A stretch of DNA of 64,000 nucleotides from Actinopolyspora xinjiangensis (GCF_900104475.1 NZ_FNJR01000003.1:412917-476916); one strand, 5' to 3'. Shown: positions 1 to 9,613, counted from the first letter of the stretch. A program made the numbers and translations. Notes: generated from the sequence alone by a model not told the origin.

Positions 1-494
1 TTACCCGGGCCCGCGTGCGGCGCAGCCTGCGCCAACAGCTGCGCCGGACGACGAACTGGACCACCACGGTCGACGTGCGCTTCGAGGAGGTCGCCACCCG
101 GTCCCGCGAGGGCCGTGAACGGCAGTGGCTGACCGACGAGCTGCTGAACGGCCTGTGCCGACTCCACGAGGACGGACACGCCCACAGCGTCGAGGTCTGG
201 GACGGGGCCGAGCTCATCGGCGGCACGTTCGGCGTACGGGTCGGAGCGGTGTTCAGCGCGGACTCGCAGTTCACCCGCCGCAGCGGCGCCGGAAAGGTCG
301 CCGTCACCGACCTGACGCGTCGCTTCGCCGAGGCGGGGGGAACCGCTGTCGACGTTCAGTACGACAGCGAGCACGCCAGACTCCTCGGCGCCCGCCCCAC
401 TCCCCGTCCGCGCTACCTCGAACTACTCCGCTCCACCACCGAAGGCGCGGCTGTCCCGACCGGAGCGCTGCCCGCTCATCGCCTGGCCGACTGA
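1..494 (+). CDS. Leucyl/phenylalanyl-tRNA-protein transferase (Aat)-like protein, 5' partial
   Basis: The frame is open from the window edge, so the N-terminus is missing. What remains matches the C-terminal catalytic half of Aat, a GNAT-fold enzyme that takes an amino acid from aminoacyl-tRNA and joins it to an amine. The visible family pattern is LHEDGHAHSVEVW, then ELIGGTFGV, then AVDVQ (the DxQ motif) and LGARPTPRPRYLELL. The usual ESMF segment is altered to DSQF, so this is a divergent homologue rather than a standard N-end-rule enzyme. It is followed 41 bases later by a GNAT-like gene and then by biosynthetic genes. I infer a possible tRNA-dependent acyl transfer in that pathway; a housekeeping Aat role cannot be excluded. 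Confidence 0.7.
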   Translation, partial: TRARVRRSLRQQLRRTTNWTTTVDVRFEEVATRSREGRERQWLTDELLNGLCRLHEDGHAHSVEVWDGAELIGGTFGVRVGAVFSADSQFTRRSGAGKVAVTDLTRRFAEAGGTAVDVQYDSEHARLLGARPTPRPRYLELLRSTTEGAAVPTGALPAHRLAD

Positions 495-535
495 CCCCGA
501 AGAGGTTCTCCCCGACACCGCCGTAGGAGAAGCCC

Positions 536-1312
536 ATGCCCACCGATCTCGCCGACACGGCACCACGCGTCGCCAGCCTGGCCGAGCGCCCCGACCTGGA
601 GCCGGCCGTGCTGGCCATGGACTCGTCCTGGCCGGACTACATCCGCCCCGACCCCGTTCTCGTCCACTGGGCGTTCGAACGTCACGCACGACATCAGCTC
701 GTGGCGCTCGACGACGAGACGGACGAGGTCGTGGCCCGCGCGGCCAGCGTCCCCCTGCGCTGGAGCGGCGCCACGGACGACCTCCCCGACACCGGATGGG
801 ACGAGGCGCTGCGCCAGTGCTTGGCCGACACCCACTCCGGCCGGGAACCCAACACCCTGTGCGCGTTGGAAGTCGCCGTGGCGCCCGACCACAAGGAGCG
901 GAAGCTGTCGGGACGACTCCTCGAAGCGCTCAAGGAGCACGCTCGCGGCTCGGCCCATCACAGCGTGGTGGTGCCGGTCCGTCCCAGCCGCAAGCACACT
1001 CGCCCGGACCTCTCGATGAGCGAGTACCTCGCCCTCACCCGTCCGGACGGCCTGCCCGAGGACCCCTGGCTGCGCGTGCACGTACGCCTGGGCGGTGAGC
1101 CGCTCAAGATCTGCCCGGTGTCGATGACGATCTCCGGGAGCCTGGCGCAGTGGCGGGAGTGGACCGGTCTGCCGTTCGACACCAGCGGTCCCGTCGAAGT
1201 CCCCGGCGCACTCGCTCCGGTCGCCGTGGATGTCGAACACGATCACGCGATCTACGTCGAACCCAACGTCTGGGTGCGCCACGCGCTCTCCGAAGCGCCA
1301 CGACGCGCCTGA
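536..1312 (+). CDS. GNAT-like acyltransferase, substrate unknown
   Basis: 258 aa, with an AGGAGA ribosome-binding site just before the ATG. The central part (about residues 100-135, LCALEVAVAPDHKERKLSG followed by RLLEALKEHA) resembles the acetyl-CoA-binding strand and helix of GNAT N-acetyltransferases, where beta4 is followed by the pyrophosphate-binding loop. The loop here is less glycine-rich than the classic Q/RxxGxG/A. The C-terminal half has no recognised motif. It lies between the Aat-like gene and the O-methyltransferase and is probably co-transcribed with both (gaps of 41 and 75 bases). The biological substrate cannot be read from the sequence. Confidence 0.6.
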   Translation: MPTDLADTAPRVASLAERPDLEPAVLAMDSSWPDYIRPDPVLVHWAFERHARHQLVALDDETDEVVARAASVPLRWSGATDDLPDTGWDEALRQCLADTHSGREPNTLCALEVAVAPDHKERKLSGRLLEALKEHARGSAHHSVVVPVRPSRKHTRPDLSMSEYLALTRPDGLPEDPWLRVHVRLGGEPLKICPVSMTISGSLAQWREWTGLPFDTSGPVEVPGALAPVAVDVEHDHAIYVEPNVWVRHALSEAPRRA

Positions 1313-1387
1313 ACCGCCCGAACCCCCGAACCACGCGGGCCCGGCCGAGCCGGTCGCCGCGATCACCGAACCCGGAGGAAGACAACG

Positions 1388-2440
1388 ATGACCACGACCG
1401 AAACGGGCAGCACCGAGAAGATGGACCTGCGCGCCGCGCTGATCGAGCGGATCGGCGGCTACATGACCAGTCACTCGATCGGGGTGGCAGCCGAACTCGG
1501 CCTCGCCGACCTGCTCGGGGACGGGGTTCGCGGCAGCGAGGAGCTGGCCGCGGCGAGCGGGACCCACGAGCCCTCGCTGCGGCGGTTGCTGCGCACCCTG
1601 ACGGCGGTCGGGATCACCGTCGAGCCGGAAGCCGGCCGTTTCGCCCTGACCGAGGTCGGAAGCCAGCTGCGCTCGGACTCGCCCGACTCGCTGCGCGCCT
1701 TCTCCCGAATGTTCTGCCACCCCGTGGTGCTCCGGGCCTGGCTGGGCCTGGAGCACTCGGTCACCACGGGCGAACGGGCTTTCGACCACGTTTACGGCAA
1801 GGATTTCTACAGCTACCTCGCCGAGGACGGGAGAACCAGCGAGCTGTTCAACGAGGCGATGAGCGAGGAGTCGAGGATCGCCGCCGAACGACTGGCAGCG
1901 GGCTACGACTTCTCGGGCTTCGAGAAGGTGGTGGACCTCGGCGGTGGTGACGGCACCCTGCTGGCGGCGGTCCTGCCCGACCGGCCGCGGCTGCGGGGCG
2001 TCGTCTTCGACAGCCCCAGCGGCGTCGCCGAGGCACCGGCCACTCTGGAGCGAGCGGGCATCGCGGACCGCTGCGAGGCGCGGGCTGGCGACTTCTTCCG
2101 GGACATCCCCGCCGACGGTGATCTCTACGTCATCAAGAGCGTCTTCCAGGACTGGGGCGACGAGGCCTCCCGGGCGCTGCTGCGCTCCTGCCGGGCGCGG
2201 ATCCCGGACACCGCCACCCTGCTGATCGTGGGCTCGGTGCTCCCGGAGACCGCCTCCACCGACGAGCCGATCATGTTCTTCACCGATCTGAACATGCTCG
2301 TCAACTCCGGAGGACGGGAGCGGACGGAGCGCGAGTTCCGGGCGATGCTCGAGGAGACCGGCTTCACCGTGCGGTCCGTGCGGCTCGGTGCCGCCGGCCC
2401 GCTGTCGGTCATCGAGGCCGTTCCGGGAGCACCCCGATGA
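1388..2440 (+). CDS. SAM-dependent O-methyltransferase (plant-type family 2)
   Basis: 350 aa, typical length for the family. It has an N-terminal winged-helix dimerisation region (residues about 15-95) and a C-terminal Rossmann domain with motif I DLGGGDGT at residues 183-190. These enzymes methylate hydroxyl groups on aromatic or polyketide scaffolds; DnrK and acetylserotonin O-methyltransferase are family members. A GGAGGAAG ribosome-binding site precedes the ATG. The stop overlaps the next start by 4 bases (ATGA), so translation is coupled to the acyl-CoA-dehydrogenase-like gene. Role inferred: tailoring of a small molecule made by this cluster. Confidence 0.85.
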   Translation: MTTTETGSTEKMDLRAALIERIGGYMTSHSIGVAAELGLADLLGDGVRGSEELAAASGTHEPSLRRLLRTLTAVGITVEPEAGRFALTEVGSQLRSDSPDSLRAFSRMFCHPVVLRAWLGLEHSVTTGERAFDHVYGKDFYSYLAEDGRTSELFNEAMSEESRIAAERLAAGYDFSGFEKVVDLGGGDGTLLAAVLPDRPRLRGVVFDSPSGVAEAPATLERAGIADRCEARAGDFFRDIPADGDLYVIKSVFQDWGDEASRALLRSCRARIPDTATLLIVGSVLPETASTDEPIMFFTDLNMLVNSGGRERTEREFRAMLEETGFTVRSVRLGAAGPLSVIEAVPGAPR

Positions 2441-4233
2441 AGGCGGCGGGCTTCGGCGACGAACTGTTCCTGGGGCGGCTCCGCACCGACCTCCTCGCGC
2501 TGACGGGCGGGGATCCGAGACGCCTGACCACTGCGGAGGAGGACTTCCTCGCCCGGTTGCGGGAGTTCTGCGACACCCGCGTCGACGGTCCCCGGATCGA
2601 ACGCGAGGACCGGATACCGGACGAGGTGATCAACGGGCTCAGAGACATCGGCGCGCTGTGCATCAGGATTCCCCGGGAGTACGGCGGGCTCGGCCTCTCC
2701 GGTGTCTGCTACTACCGGGCGCTGATGATCGTGACCAGTGTCCACTCCGCACTGGGCGAACTGCTCGCCGCTCACCAGAGCATCGGGTTGCCGCAACCGC
2801 TCCTGCTGTTCGGCACGGAACGGCAGAAGCGCGTCCTCCTCCCGAGGTGCGCCCACGAGATCTCCGCGTTCGCGCTCACCGAAGCGGAGATCGGGAACGA
2901 TCCCGAGCCGATGAGCACCACCGCCGTTCCCGACCCCGAGTCGGGCCACTACAGGCTCAACGGCGTGAAGCTCTGGACGACCAACGGGGTCGTCGCGGAC
3001 CTGCTCGTGGTGATGGCCGTGGTGCCGCCCTCGGAGAGGAACGCGGGCGGTATGAGCGTGTTCGTGGTGGAGGCCGACTCGCCCGGTGTCACGGTCGAGC
3101 ACCGGAGCTCCTTCCTCGGACTGCGCGGCCTCGAGAACGGCGTCATCCGGCTGCGCGACGTCATCGTTCCGACGGAGCACCGGATCGGTGAGGAGGGCTC
3201 GGGCCTGGCTGTGGCTCTCGGAGCTCAGGACACCGGCAGGCTCTCCCTGCCCGCCGTCTGCGCCGCGGCCGCGAAGTGGAGCCTGAAGATCGCTCGCGAG
3301 TGGGCCGGGACGCGTGTGCAGTGGGGCAGGCCGATCGGTGAGCAGGAGGCGGTCGCGGGCAAACTGGCGTTCATCTCGGGCACGGCGTTCGCCCTGGAAG
3401 CGATGGTGGAGGTCACCGGACGCCACGCGGAGACGGACCACGTCGAGACCGGGCTGGACGCCGAGCTGGCCAAGCTCTTCGCCTCGGAAAAGGGGTGGCT
3501 GGTCGCGGACGAGCTCGTACAGCTCCGCGGCGGCCGCGGCTACGAGACCGCCGACTCCGCGGCCGCGCGGGGAGAGCGGGGAGTTCCCGCCGAGCAGCGG
3601 TTGCGGGACCTGCGCGTCGGGCGCATCTTCGACGGCTCCAGCGAAGCGCTGCGAACGTTCATCTCCTCGGCCGTGCTGGACCGCCGCGGCTCCGCGCCCA
3701 CGACCGGTGACAGCGGCGGCCGACGCGCCGCTCCGGCCGTCGAGGACGGCCCACTGCGGGCTCACCTGAACTTCGCCGACGAGGCCGCTCACCGACTGTT
3801 CCAGCTGGTCGAGGACATCACGGCCCGGATCGACACCTCGGCCGAGCCCCACCAGCGCGACCTCGGAAGGATCGTCGACATCGCCGCCGAGCTGTACGCG
3901 ATGAGCGCGAGCTGCGCCTACGCGGCCGCGCTGGACACCGGCGACGACACACCGATCCAACTCGCCGATGCCTTCTGCGCGCAGGCGACTCACCGGATCA
4001 CGGGGCTCTTCGAGGAACTGGCGGACAACACCGACTCCCACGACCGGCTGATCGCCCGCCGGGTGCTCGACAGCCACTACACGTGGCTGGAGGACGGCGT
4101 CCCGGACCCCTCCACCGAGGGCCCCTGGATATCCGAACCGGTCCCGGGGATGGACGAGCCGGATCTCCGCCGAACGGTCCGCCACGGCGGCCACACCGAC
4201 AGCACGCCCGGCGAGGGGGTTCCCCATGCATGA
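2437..4233 (+). CDS. Acyl-CoA-dehydrogenase-like flavoprotein with C-terminal extension
   Basis: 598 aa. It carries the N-terminal helical, middle beta (FALTEAEIGNDPEPMSTTA) and C-terminal helical domains of acyl-CoA dehydrogenases, then about 190 extra residues, as in VLCAD/ACAD9-type members. The place where medium- and very-long-chain enzymes carry their catalytic Glu (I-Y/F-E-G-T) reads IFDGSS, with Asp at residue 399. This suggests altered proton abstraction or a non-dehydrogenase role; some family members in antibiotic clusters are N-hydroxylases. It overlaps the genes on both sides (4 and 8 bases), so it sits in a tightly coupled operon. Substrate unknown. Confidence 0.85.
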   Translation: MKAAGFGDELFLGRLRTDLLALTGGDPRRLTTAEEDFLARLREFCDTRVDGPRIEREDRIPDEVINGLRDIGALCIRIPREYGGLGLSGVCYYRALMIVTSVHSALGELLAAHQSIGLPQPLLLFGTERQKRVLLPRCAHEISAFALTEAEIGNDPEPMSTTAVPDPESGHYRLNGVKLWTTNGVVADLLVVMAVVPPSERNAGGMSVFVVEADSPGVTVEHRSSFLGLRGLENGVIRLRDVIVPTEHRIGEEGSGLAVALGAQDTGRLSLPAVCAAAAKWSLKIAREWAGTRVQWGRPIGEQEAVAGKLAFISGTAFALEAMVEVTGRHAETDHVETGLDAELAKLFASEKGWLVADELVQLRGGRGYETADSAAARGERGVPAEQRLRDLRVGRIFDGSSEALRTFISSAVLDRRGSAPTTGDSGGRRAAPAVEDGPLRAHLNFADEAAHRLFQLVEDITARIDTSAEPHQRDLGRIVDIAAELYAMSASCAYAAALDTGDDTPIQLADAFCAQATHRITGLFEELADNTDSHDRLIARRVLDSHYTWLEDGVPDPSTEGPWISEPVPGMDEPDLRRTVRHGGHTDSTPGEGVPHA

Positions 4234-4891
4234 CGACATCGACACGTTGATCGGCGCGGCTCGAAGGCAGATGGGCGATCGGCCCGCGGACGACAGGTTC
4301 ATCCAGCTGCTGGAAGCGGGGCTGGTTCCCACCGAGCGTCTCGTCCGGTTGGCCTGCGAGCTGTACCACCTCGTGAGCAGCGACGAACGCAGCTTCACCC
4401 TGCTCGCCTCCCGCTTCTCGTCCACTTCGGCCGGTGAGGTTTTCGCCGAACTGGCCCAGGGGGAAACGCAGGCCCGTGAACTCCTGCTCCGGTTCGCCGC
4501 AGAGCTGGACACCGACGAGGAACGGTTGGCGGCCCACGAACCGGCACCGTTGGCCCATGCCTACCCCTCCTACCTCGCGCGGACGGCGGCGTTCGGCACA
4601 CGCAGCGACATGCTGCTCGCGCTGCTCGCCAACGTCGGGGAATCGGGAACGAACTACGCCCGCACGGCCGACGCACTGCACGGCCGGTACGGATTCACCG
4701 AGAGGGCGATCGAGCACTTCCGATTCTTCGCCGACACGCCTCGGGAACTTCTGGACCGGGCGGCGGCAGCGCTCCGGTCGGGGCTCGCCGAGGGCGACGA
4801 CCCGACGAGCGCGGTACGCACGGCGCGGCTGGTACACGCCTACGAGAACACCTTCTGGGCCTGCCTGTCCGAGAACCTCGAACCCCACTGA
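4226..4891 (+). CDS. TenA/haem-oxygenase-like all-helical protein
   Basis: 221 aa, predicted almost entirely helical. The pattern RLACELYHLVSSDERSF near residue 42, a central YPSYLARTAAFG and a C-terminal GFTERAIEHFRFF resemble the TenA/PqqC/haem-oxygenase-like superfamily. That superfamily includes thiaminase II and newer di-iron oxidases. I cannot identify a complete metal-ligand set by eye, so enzyme versus accessory protein is open. The start overlaps the previous gene by 8 bases and has a GAGGGGG ribosome-binding site. The operon context implies a role in the same pathway as the flavoprotein and the methyltransferase. Confidence 0.65.
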   Translation: MHDDIDTLIGAARRQMGDRPADDRFIQLLEAGLVPTERLVRLACELYHLVSSDERSFTLLASRFSSTSAGEVFAELAQGETQARELLLRFAAELDTDEERLAAHEPAPLAHAYPSYLARTAAFGTRSDMLLALLANVGESGTNYARTADALHGRYGFTERAIEHFRFFADTPRELLDRAAAALRSGLAEGDDPTSAVRTARLVHAYENTFWACLSENLEPH

Positions 4892-5134
4892 TCCGCCGGA
4901 ACCTCGCGCACGAGGTTCACCGGCACCAGCCCCCTGGTTCCGCCGCCAGGAATGGGGAGGTCAACGCCCCGGAACCGCCGGGCACGTCGGACTTCCACCC
5001 GCGCGTTCCGCCGCCTCCGCCGCTTCCGGGCCGATCACGGCACCCCGTCCTCACCGAAGGAACGGGCGACCGAATTCGCGAACCCCGGATTCCGAGAGTC
5101 CCTCGGACCGGTTCTCACACGGAAGGAGTACGAC

Positions 5135-6364
5135 ATGATCGCTTTCAGCGCATCGCCCACCACCACCCTCGACAGCTCGGGCGGCAAGTGCATGTACGAA
5201 CAGGTGGACAGTCTCCGCGAAATGGGGCCCGCCGTCCCCGTCCAGTTACCCGAGGGGGTCTCGGCGTGGTCGGTCACGCGGGGCGACATCGCCCGACTGC
5301 TACTGACTCACCCGGGGGTGTCCCGGAATCTCAAGAAGAACGTGCCGAGCTATCAGCCCGGCTCGGTCCCCTGGTTGTCCCCGTGGGTGGACGTGGACTC
5401 CATGGCCACCGCCGAGGGCAAGGAGCACGCACGGCTCCGGAAACTGATCACACCGGCCTTCACTCCCCGACGGGTGGAGGCGATGCGGCCGCGGGTCGAG
5501 GCGATCGTGACCAGACTGCTCGACGAGCTGGAGTCACAACCCGGTGACGAGCCGTCCGACCTCCACGCCGCCTTCTCCTACCGCCTTCCGACCGAAATGA
5601 TCTGCGAGCTGTTCGGGGTACCGGACGAACAGCGCCCCCGGGTCCTCGACCTCTTCGTGGCCGTGGGTAAGACCGATGTCAGCGAGGAGGAGTCGCTCGC
5701 CGTCAACGAGGAACTCGTCGCCGCCATGCGCACGCTCATCGAGACCAAGCGCCACGATCCCGGTGACGACCTGACCAGCTTCCTGCTCGCCGCGCACGAG
5801 GAAGGGGACGATCCGCTCACCGAGCACGAGCTGATATCGACGCTGCTGCTGATGATCGGGGGAGGGAGCACCACCACCATCAACCTGATCGACCACACGG
5901 TGCGCGAACTGCTCGCCCATCCGGAACAGTTGAACACCGTACGAGCGGCCCCCGAACGCTTCCGCGACGCGATCGAGGAGTCGCTGCGTGCCCACTGCCC
6001 CGTCATGCACCTGCCGATGCGCTGGGCGATCGAGGACATCGACCTCGGCGAGGGAGTCACCATCCGAGCGGGGGACGCCATTCTGATCTGCTACGGCGCG
6101 CACGGCCGCGATCCCGGGGTGCACGAGGACCCGGCGAGCTTCGACATCGAGCGGTCCGACAAGGAGCACCTGGCCTTCGGCCTGGGCGCTCACTTCTGCC
6201 CCGGCTCGCACCTGGCACGCCTCGAGGCCGAGGTCGCGCTGCCCGCGCTGTTCGACCGCTTCCCCCGGCTCGAACTGGCTGTCGCACCCGACGAGACCGA
6301 ACCCGAGCACACCTTCATCGGCAATGGACTCACCTCGCTGCCGGTGTTCCTGCACCACGAGTAG
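5135..6364 (+). CDS. Cytochrome P450
   Basis: 409 aa, the usual size of a soluble bacterial class I P450. The haem loop FGLGAHFCPG places the cysteine ligand at residue 355. The K-helix ExxR motif is in IEESLRAHCP. In the I helix the normal A-G-x-E/D-T-T reads GGGSTT (residues 242-247), so the acidic member of the acid-alcohol pair is a Ser. Codon 38 is TTA, a very rare codon in high-GC actinomycetes. I chose the ATG after GGAAGGAG at 5121; the same frame is open upstream but lacks a better site. It lies 243 bases after the TenA-like gene, perhaps with its own promoter. Redox partners are not encoded nearby. Confidence 0.92.
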   Translation: MIAFSASPTTTLDSSGGKCMYEQVDSLREMGPAVPVQLPEGVSAWSVTRGDIARLLLTHPGVSRNLKKNVPSYQPGSVPWLSPWVDVDSMATAEGKEHARLRKLITPAFTPRRVEAMRPRVEAIVTRLLDELESQPGDEPSDLHAAFSYRLPTEMICELFGVPDEQRPRVLDLFVAVGKTDVSEEESLAVNEELVAAMRTLIETKRHDPGDDLTSFLLAAHEEGDDPLTEHELISTLLLMIGGGSTTTINLIDHTVRELLAHPEQLNTVRAAPERFRDAIEESLRAHCPVMHLPMRWAIEDIDLGEGVTIRAGDAILICYGAHGRDPGVHEDPASFDIERSDKEHLAFGLGAHFCPGSHLARLEAEVALPALFDRFPRLELAVAPDETEPEHTFIGNGLTSLPVFLHHE

Positions 6365-6551
6365 TCGGCAGGAGCGATCACCGCGGCGCGGCGTGCTCGC
6401 GCCTACGGGCACACCCCCACGGGGTTCGTCCGACGCGGGGCACGCCGCACCGGCCGAACGACACCGACCGGGTCCGAACGGCACGGCCGCGGGCCCGGAC
6501 AGCGCGGGACAGGTCCACACCCCACGAAAGCCGCGACCATGGGAGCACCGG

Positions 6552-7115
6552 ATGAGTGACACCGCTTCGCCGACACCGCAGCCGAGCACCACGAACGAGC
6601 CGGCGAGCCTGGCGGGCAGGACCCGACGACTGCTGGAGCGGGCCCGCTACCTGAACCTGGCCACGGTCTCGGCGACGGGACTGCCCTGGGTGGCGACCCT
6701 GGAATACGCCTGGTTCCGCGACCCGCTGCGCCTGGTCTACGGCTCGACCACCGGTGCCCGGCACAGTCGGGACATCGCCTTCCGGGACCGGGTCAGTGGA
6801 TCGCTCTTCCTCGGGGGAGGTGACAACGGCACGGAGATCTCGGCGATCGACGGTGCCCAGTTCACCGGCAGGTGCTCGGAGATACCTCCCGGAGAGCTCG
6901 ACCGGTACCACGAGGCCTTCTACGAGAGCGTTTTCCCGGACGAGGAACAACGCGCGGAATGGATGCTGCCGCGCTCCTCGCTGCGGGCTCCCGCCGAACA
7001 CCGGCTCTACCTGATCGAGGTGGAACGGTGGTGGTTGATCGACACCCGGACCTGGCAGCAGGACCGGGTGGACAGACGCGTGGAGCTACCGCTGGACACC
7101 CGGTTGCCGTGCTGA
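6552..7115 (+). CDS. Pyridoxamine-5'-phosphate-oxidase-like flavin protein
   Basis: 187 aa with the split-barrel FMN-binding pattern of the PPOX superfamily: ARYLNLATVSATGLPWVATLEY near the N-terminus, then LRLVYGSTTGARHSRDI, and a C-terminal LYLIEVERWWLIDTRTWQ. Members bind FMN, F420 or haem and act as oxidases, reductases or binding proteins; the true PdxH substrate-binding residues are not evident. It is the last gene of the + strand biosynthetic-looking set and is followed at once by a strong hairpin terminator. Confidence 0.75.
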   Translation: MSDTASPTPQPSTTNEPASLAGRTRRLLERARYLNLATVSATGLPWVATLEYAWFRDPLRLVYGSTTGARHSRDIAFRDRVSGSLFLGGGDNGTEISAIDGAQFTGRCSEIPPGELDRYHEAFYESVFPDEEQRAEWMLPRSSLRAPAEHRLYLIEVERWWLIDTRTWQQDRVDRRVELPLDTRLPC

Positions 7116-7133
7116 ATCCGTCCGCGACGCAAC

Positions 7134-7171
7134 AGAGCCGTGCGAATCCCCGAGGGAACTCGCACGGCTCT
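7134..7171. terminator. Hairpin terminator between the PPOX-like gene and copA
   Basis: A perfect 12-bp stem (AGAGCCGTGCGA paired with TCGCACGGCTCT) encloses a 14-base loop. It sits between two convergent genes and probably stops transcription from both sides. There is no U-run, as is common in high-GC actinomycetes. Confidence 0.8.
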
Positions 7172-7261
7172 CGCGCTTCCGGACGTGGTCGGGGCGCGCG
7201 GTTCCAGCGACCTGTACGGGGTGTGGAGCGAGCTCGCCCACCCCACACCCCGCGCACGGGA

Positions 7262-9613
7262 TCAGTTCCCGGCCCGGGCACTGCCCACCAGCGCGGAACC
7301 GTCACCGCCGGGGCGCAGCCCGGGGTCGATCGACGAGTCCCGCACCGTGCTGCGGAATCCCTTGAGCCGGAGGCTGTTGCTGACCACGAACACGGAGCTG
7401 AACGCCATGGCGGCTCCGGCGATCATCGGGTTCAGCATCCCGGCGGCCGCCAGCGGCAGCGCGGCGACGTTGTAGGCGAAGGCCCAGAACAGGTTGCCCT
7501 TGATGGTGCCGAGCGTCCGCCGCGACAACCGGATGGCGTCCACGGCGGCCCGCAGGTCACCGCGTACCAGGGTGAGGTCACCGGCCTCGATCGCGACGTC
7601 GGTGCCCGTCCCCATGGCCAGCCCCAGGTCCGCCTGGGCCAGTGCCGCGGCGTCGTTGACCCCGTCGCCGACCATGGCCACGACCCGTTTCTCGGACTGC
7701 AACCGCCGCACCACCGCGACCTTGTCCTGCGGGACGACCTCGGCGATGACCTCCTCGATACCCACCTCGGCGGCTATCGCGCGTGCCACGGCCTCGTTGT
7801 CACCCGTCAGCAGCACCGGGCGCAGCCCCAGGTCGCGCAACCCGCGAACAGCCTCCCGCGAAGTCGGCTTGACGGTGTCCGCGACGACCAGCACCGCCTG
7901 CGCCCGTCCGTCGACCGCGACCACGACGGCCGTGCTTCCGTCCCGCTCGGCGACCTGCTTGGCCGTCTCCAACTCTTGGGGTATCCGGACGCTCCACTGC
8001 TCCAGCAGTCGTGGGCGGCCGACGAGAACGGCGTGGCCGTCGACCGCGCCCCGCACACCGAGCCCCTCGACGTTGGCGAACTCGTCGATCTCCGGCAGCG
8101 CGTCCCCGGTGCGTTCCCGGGCCCCCTTGGCGATGGCCTGGGCGATGGGGTGTTCCGATCCGCTCTCCAGCGCACCGGCCAGCGCCAGCACGTTCTTCTC
8201 GTCGGCCTCCTCGGTGAACCGCGCGTCCACGAGCGTCATCCGCCCGGTGGTGACGGTGCCGGTCTTGTCCAGCACCACGGTGTCGATGCGCCGGGTGGAC
8301 TCCAGAACCTCGGGGCCCTTGATCAGGATGCCCATCTGAGCACCACGACCGGTGCCGACCAACAGGGCCGTGGGCGTGGCCAGCCCGAGGGCGCAGGGGC
8401 AGGCGATGATCAGCACCGCCACCGCGGCCGTGAAGGCCGCCGTGGCCCCCACACCGCTGCCCAACCAGAACCCGAGTGTCCCCACCGCCAGTGCGATCAC
8501 GATCGGGACGAACACCCCGGATACCCGATCGGCGAGTCGCTGAACCTGGGCCTTGCCCGTCTGGGCTTCCTCGACGAGCTTGGCCATCTGGGACAGCTGG
8601 GTGTCCGACCCGATGCGGGTGGCGCGGACCACCATGCGTCCGCCCGCGTTGACGGTGGCCCCGACGACGTTGTCGCCGGGCTGAACCTCGACCGGTACGG
8701 ACTCGCCGGTGAGCATGCTCGCGTCCACCGCCGACGAGCCCTCTTCGATCACGCCGTCGGTGGCGATCTTCTCACCCGGGCGAACGACGAACCTGTCGTC
8801 GACGCGGAGCTGGTCGGTGGGGATGCGCTGCTCCCGGCCGTCACGCAGCACCGCGACGTCCTTGGCTCCCAGTTCCAACAGCGCCCGCAGGGCCGCTCCC
8901 GAACGGCGCTTGGATCGGGCCTCGAAGTACCGGCCGGCGAGAATGAACGTGGTCACTCCGGCGGCCACCTCGAGGTAGATGGCACCGGCGCCGCTGGATC
9001 GTTCGACGGTGAACTCGAAGGCGTGGGTCATGCCGGGCACACCCGCGGTGCCGAACAGCAGCGCGTACAGCGACCAGCCGAAGGCCGCTACGGTTCCCAT
9101 CGAGATCAGGGTGTCCATCGTGGCGGCCCCGTGGCGGAGATTCGTCCACGCCGCGCGGTGGAACGGCAGCGCACCCCAGACCAGGACCGGGGAGGCCAGG
9201 GTCAGCGAGATCCACTGCCAGTAGGTGAACTGCAGTGCGGGGATCATGGCCATGGCGATGACCGGCACCGACAGCAACGTGGAGACGAGCAGGCGCTGCC
9301 GCAGCGCCAGCAGGTCCGCGTCCTCGGTCTCGGTGTCGGCCCCCTCACCCTCGCCGGTACCGGAGCTCGCGGGGAGCGTGGCGCCGTAACCCGCCGCCTC
9401 CACTGTCCTGACGAGTTCGTCCGTGTCGACGTCAGCGGGGTGGGCGACCTTGGCCTTCTCCGTGGCGTAGTTGACGGTAGCGGAGACTCCGTCCATCTTG
9501 TTGAGCTTGCGCTCGATCCGGGAAGCACACGAAGCGCAGGTCATCCCCGAAATGGCCAATTCCACTTCGCTCGTCCCCCCGGACGATCGAACTTCCGGAG
9601 AATCTGTATCCAT
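7262..9613 (-). CDS. copA: Copper-exporting P1B-type ATPase
   Basis: 783 aa. One N-terminal heavy-metal-associated domain with GMTCASC (about residues 23-29) precedes the transmembrane core. The metal-binding CPC lies at residues 405-407, the phosphorylated Asp of DKTGT is residue 449, and TGES, SEHP and GDGVND motifs are present. This is the Cu(I)-exporting P1B-1 signature. It removes cytoplasmic copper across the membrane. An AGGAGG site lies 8 bases before the ATG. It is preceded by a 60-aa membrane-protein gene, and both lie downstream of a CsoR/RicR-type operator at 9995-10009. Confidence 0.96.
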   Translation of the reverse strand: MDTDSPEVRSSGGTSEVELAISGMTCASCASRIERKLNKMDGVSATVNYATEKAKVAHPADVDTDELVRTVEAAGYGATLPASSGTGEGEGADTETEDADLLALRQRLLVSTLLSVPVIAMAMIPALQFTYWQWISLTLASPVLVWGALPFHRAAWTNLRHGAATMDTLISMGTVAAFGWSLYALLFGTAGVPGMTHAFEFTVERSSGAGAIYLEVAAGVTTFILAGRYFEARSKRRSGAALRALLELGAKDVAVLRDGREQRIPTDQLRVDDRFVVRPGEKIATDGVIEEGSSAVDASMLTGESVPVEVQPGDNVVGATVNAGGRMVVRATRIGSDTQLSQMAKLVEEAQTGKAQVQRLADRVSGVFVPIVIALAVGTLGFWLGSGVGATAAFTAAVAVLIIACPCALGLATPTALLVGTGRGAQMGILIKGPEVLESTRRIDTVVLDKTGTVTTGRMTLVDARFTEEADEKNVLALAGALESGSEHPIAQAIAKGARERTGDALPEIDEFANVEGLGVRGAVDGHAVLVGRPRLLEQWSVRIPQELETAKQVAERDGSTAVVVAVDGRAQAVLVVADTVKPTSREAVRGLRDLGLRPVLLTGDNEAVARAIAAEVGIEEVIAEVVPQDKVAVVRRLQSEKRVVAMVGDGVNDAAALAQADLGLAMGTGTDVAIEAGDLTLVRGDLRAAVDAIRLSRRTLGTIKGNLFWAFAYNVAALPLAAAGMLNPMIAGAAMAFSSVFVVSNSLRLKGFRSTVRDSSIDPGLRPGGDGSALVGSARAGN

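Noticed and set aside
2125-4512. Long minus-strand open frame
   Set aside because: Antisense shadow of the acyl-CoA-dehydrogenase-like and TenA-like genes.
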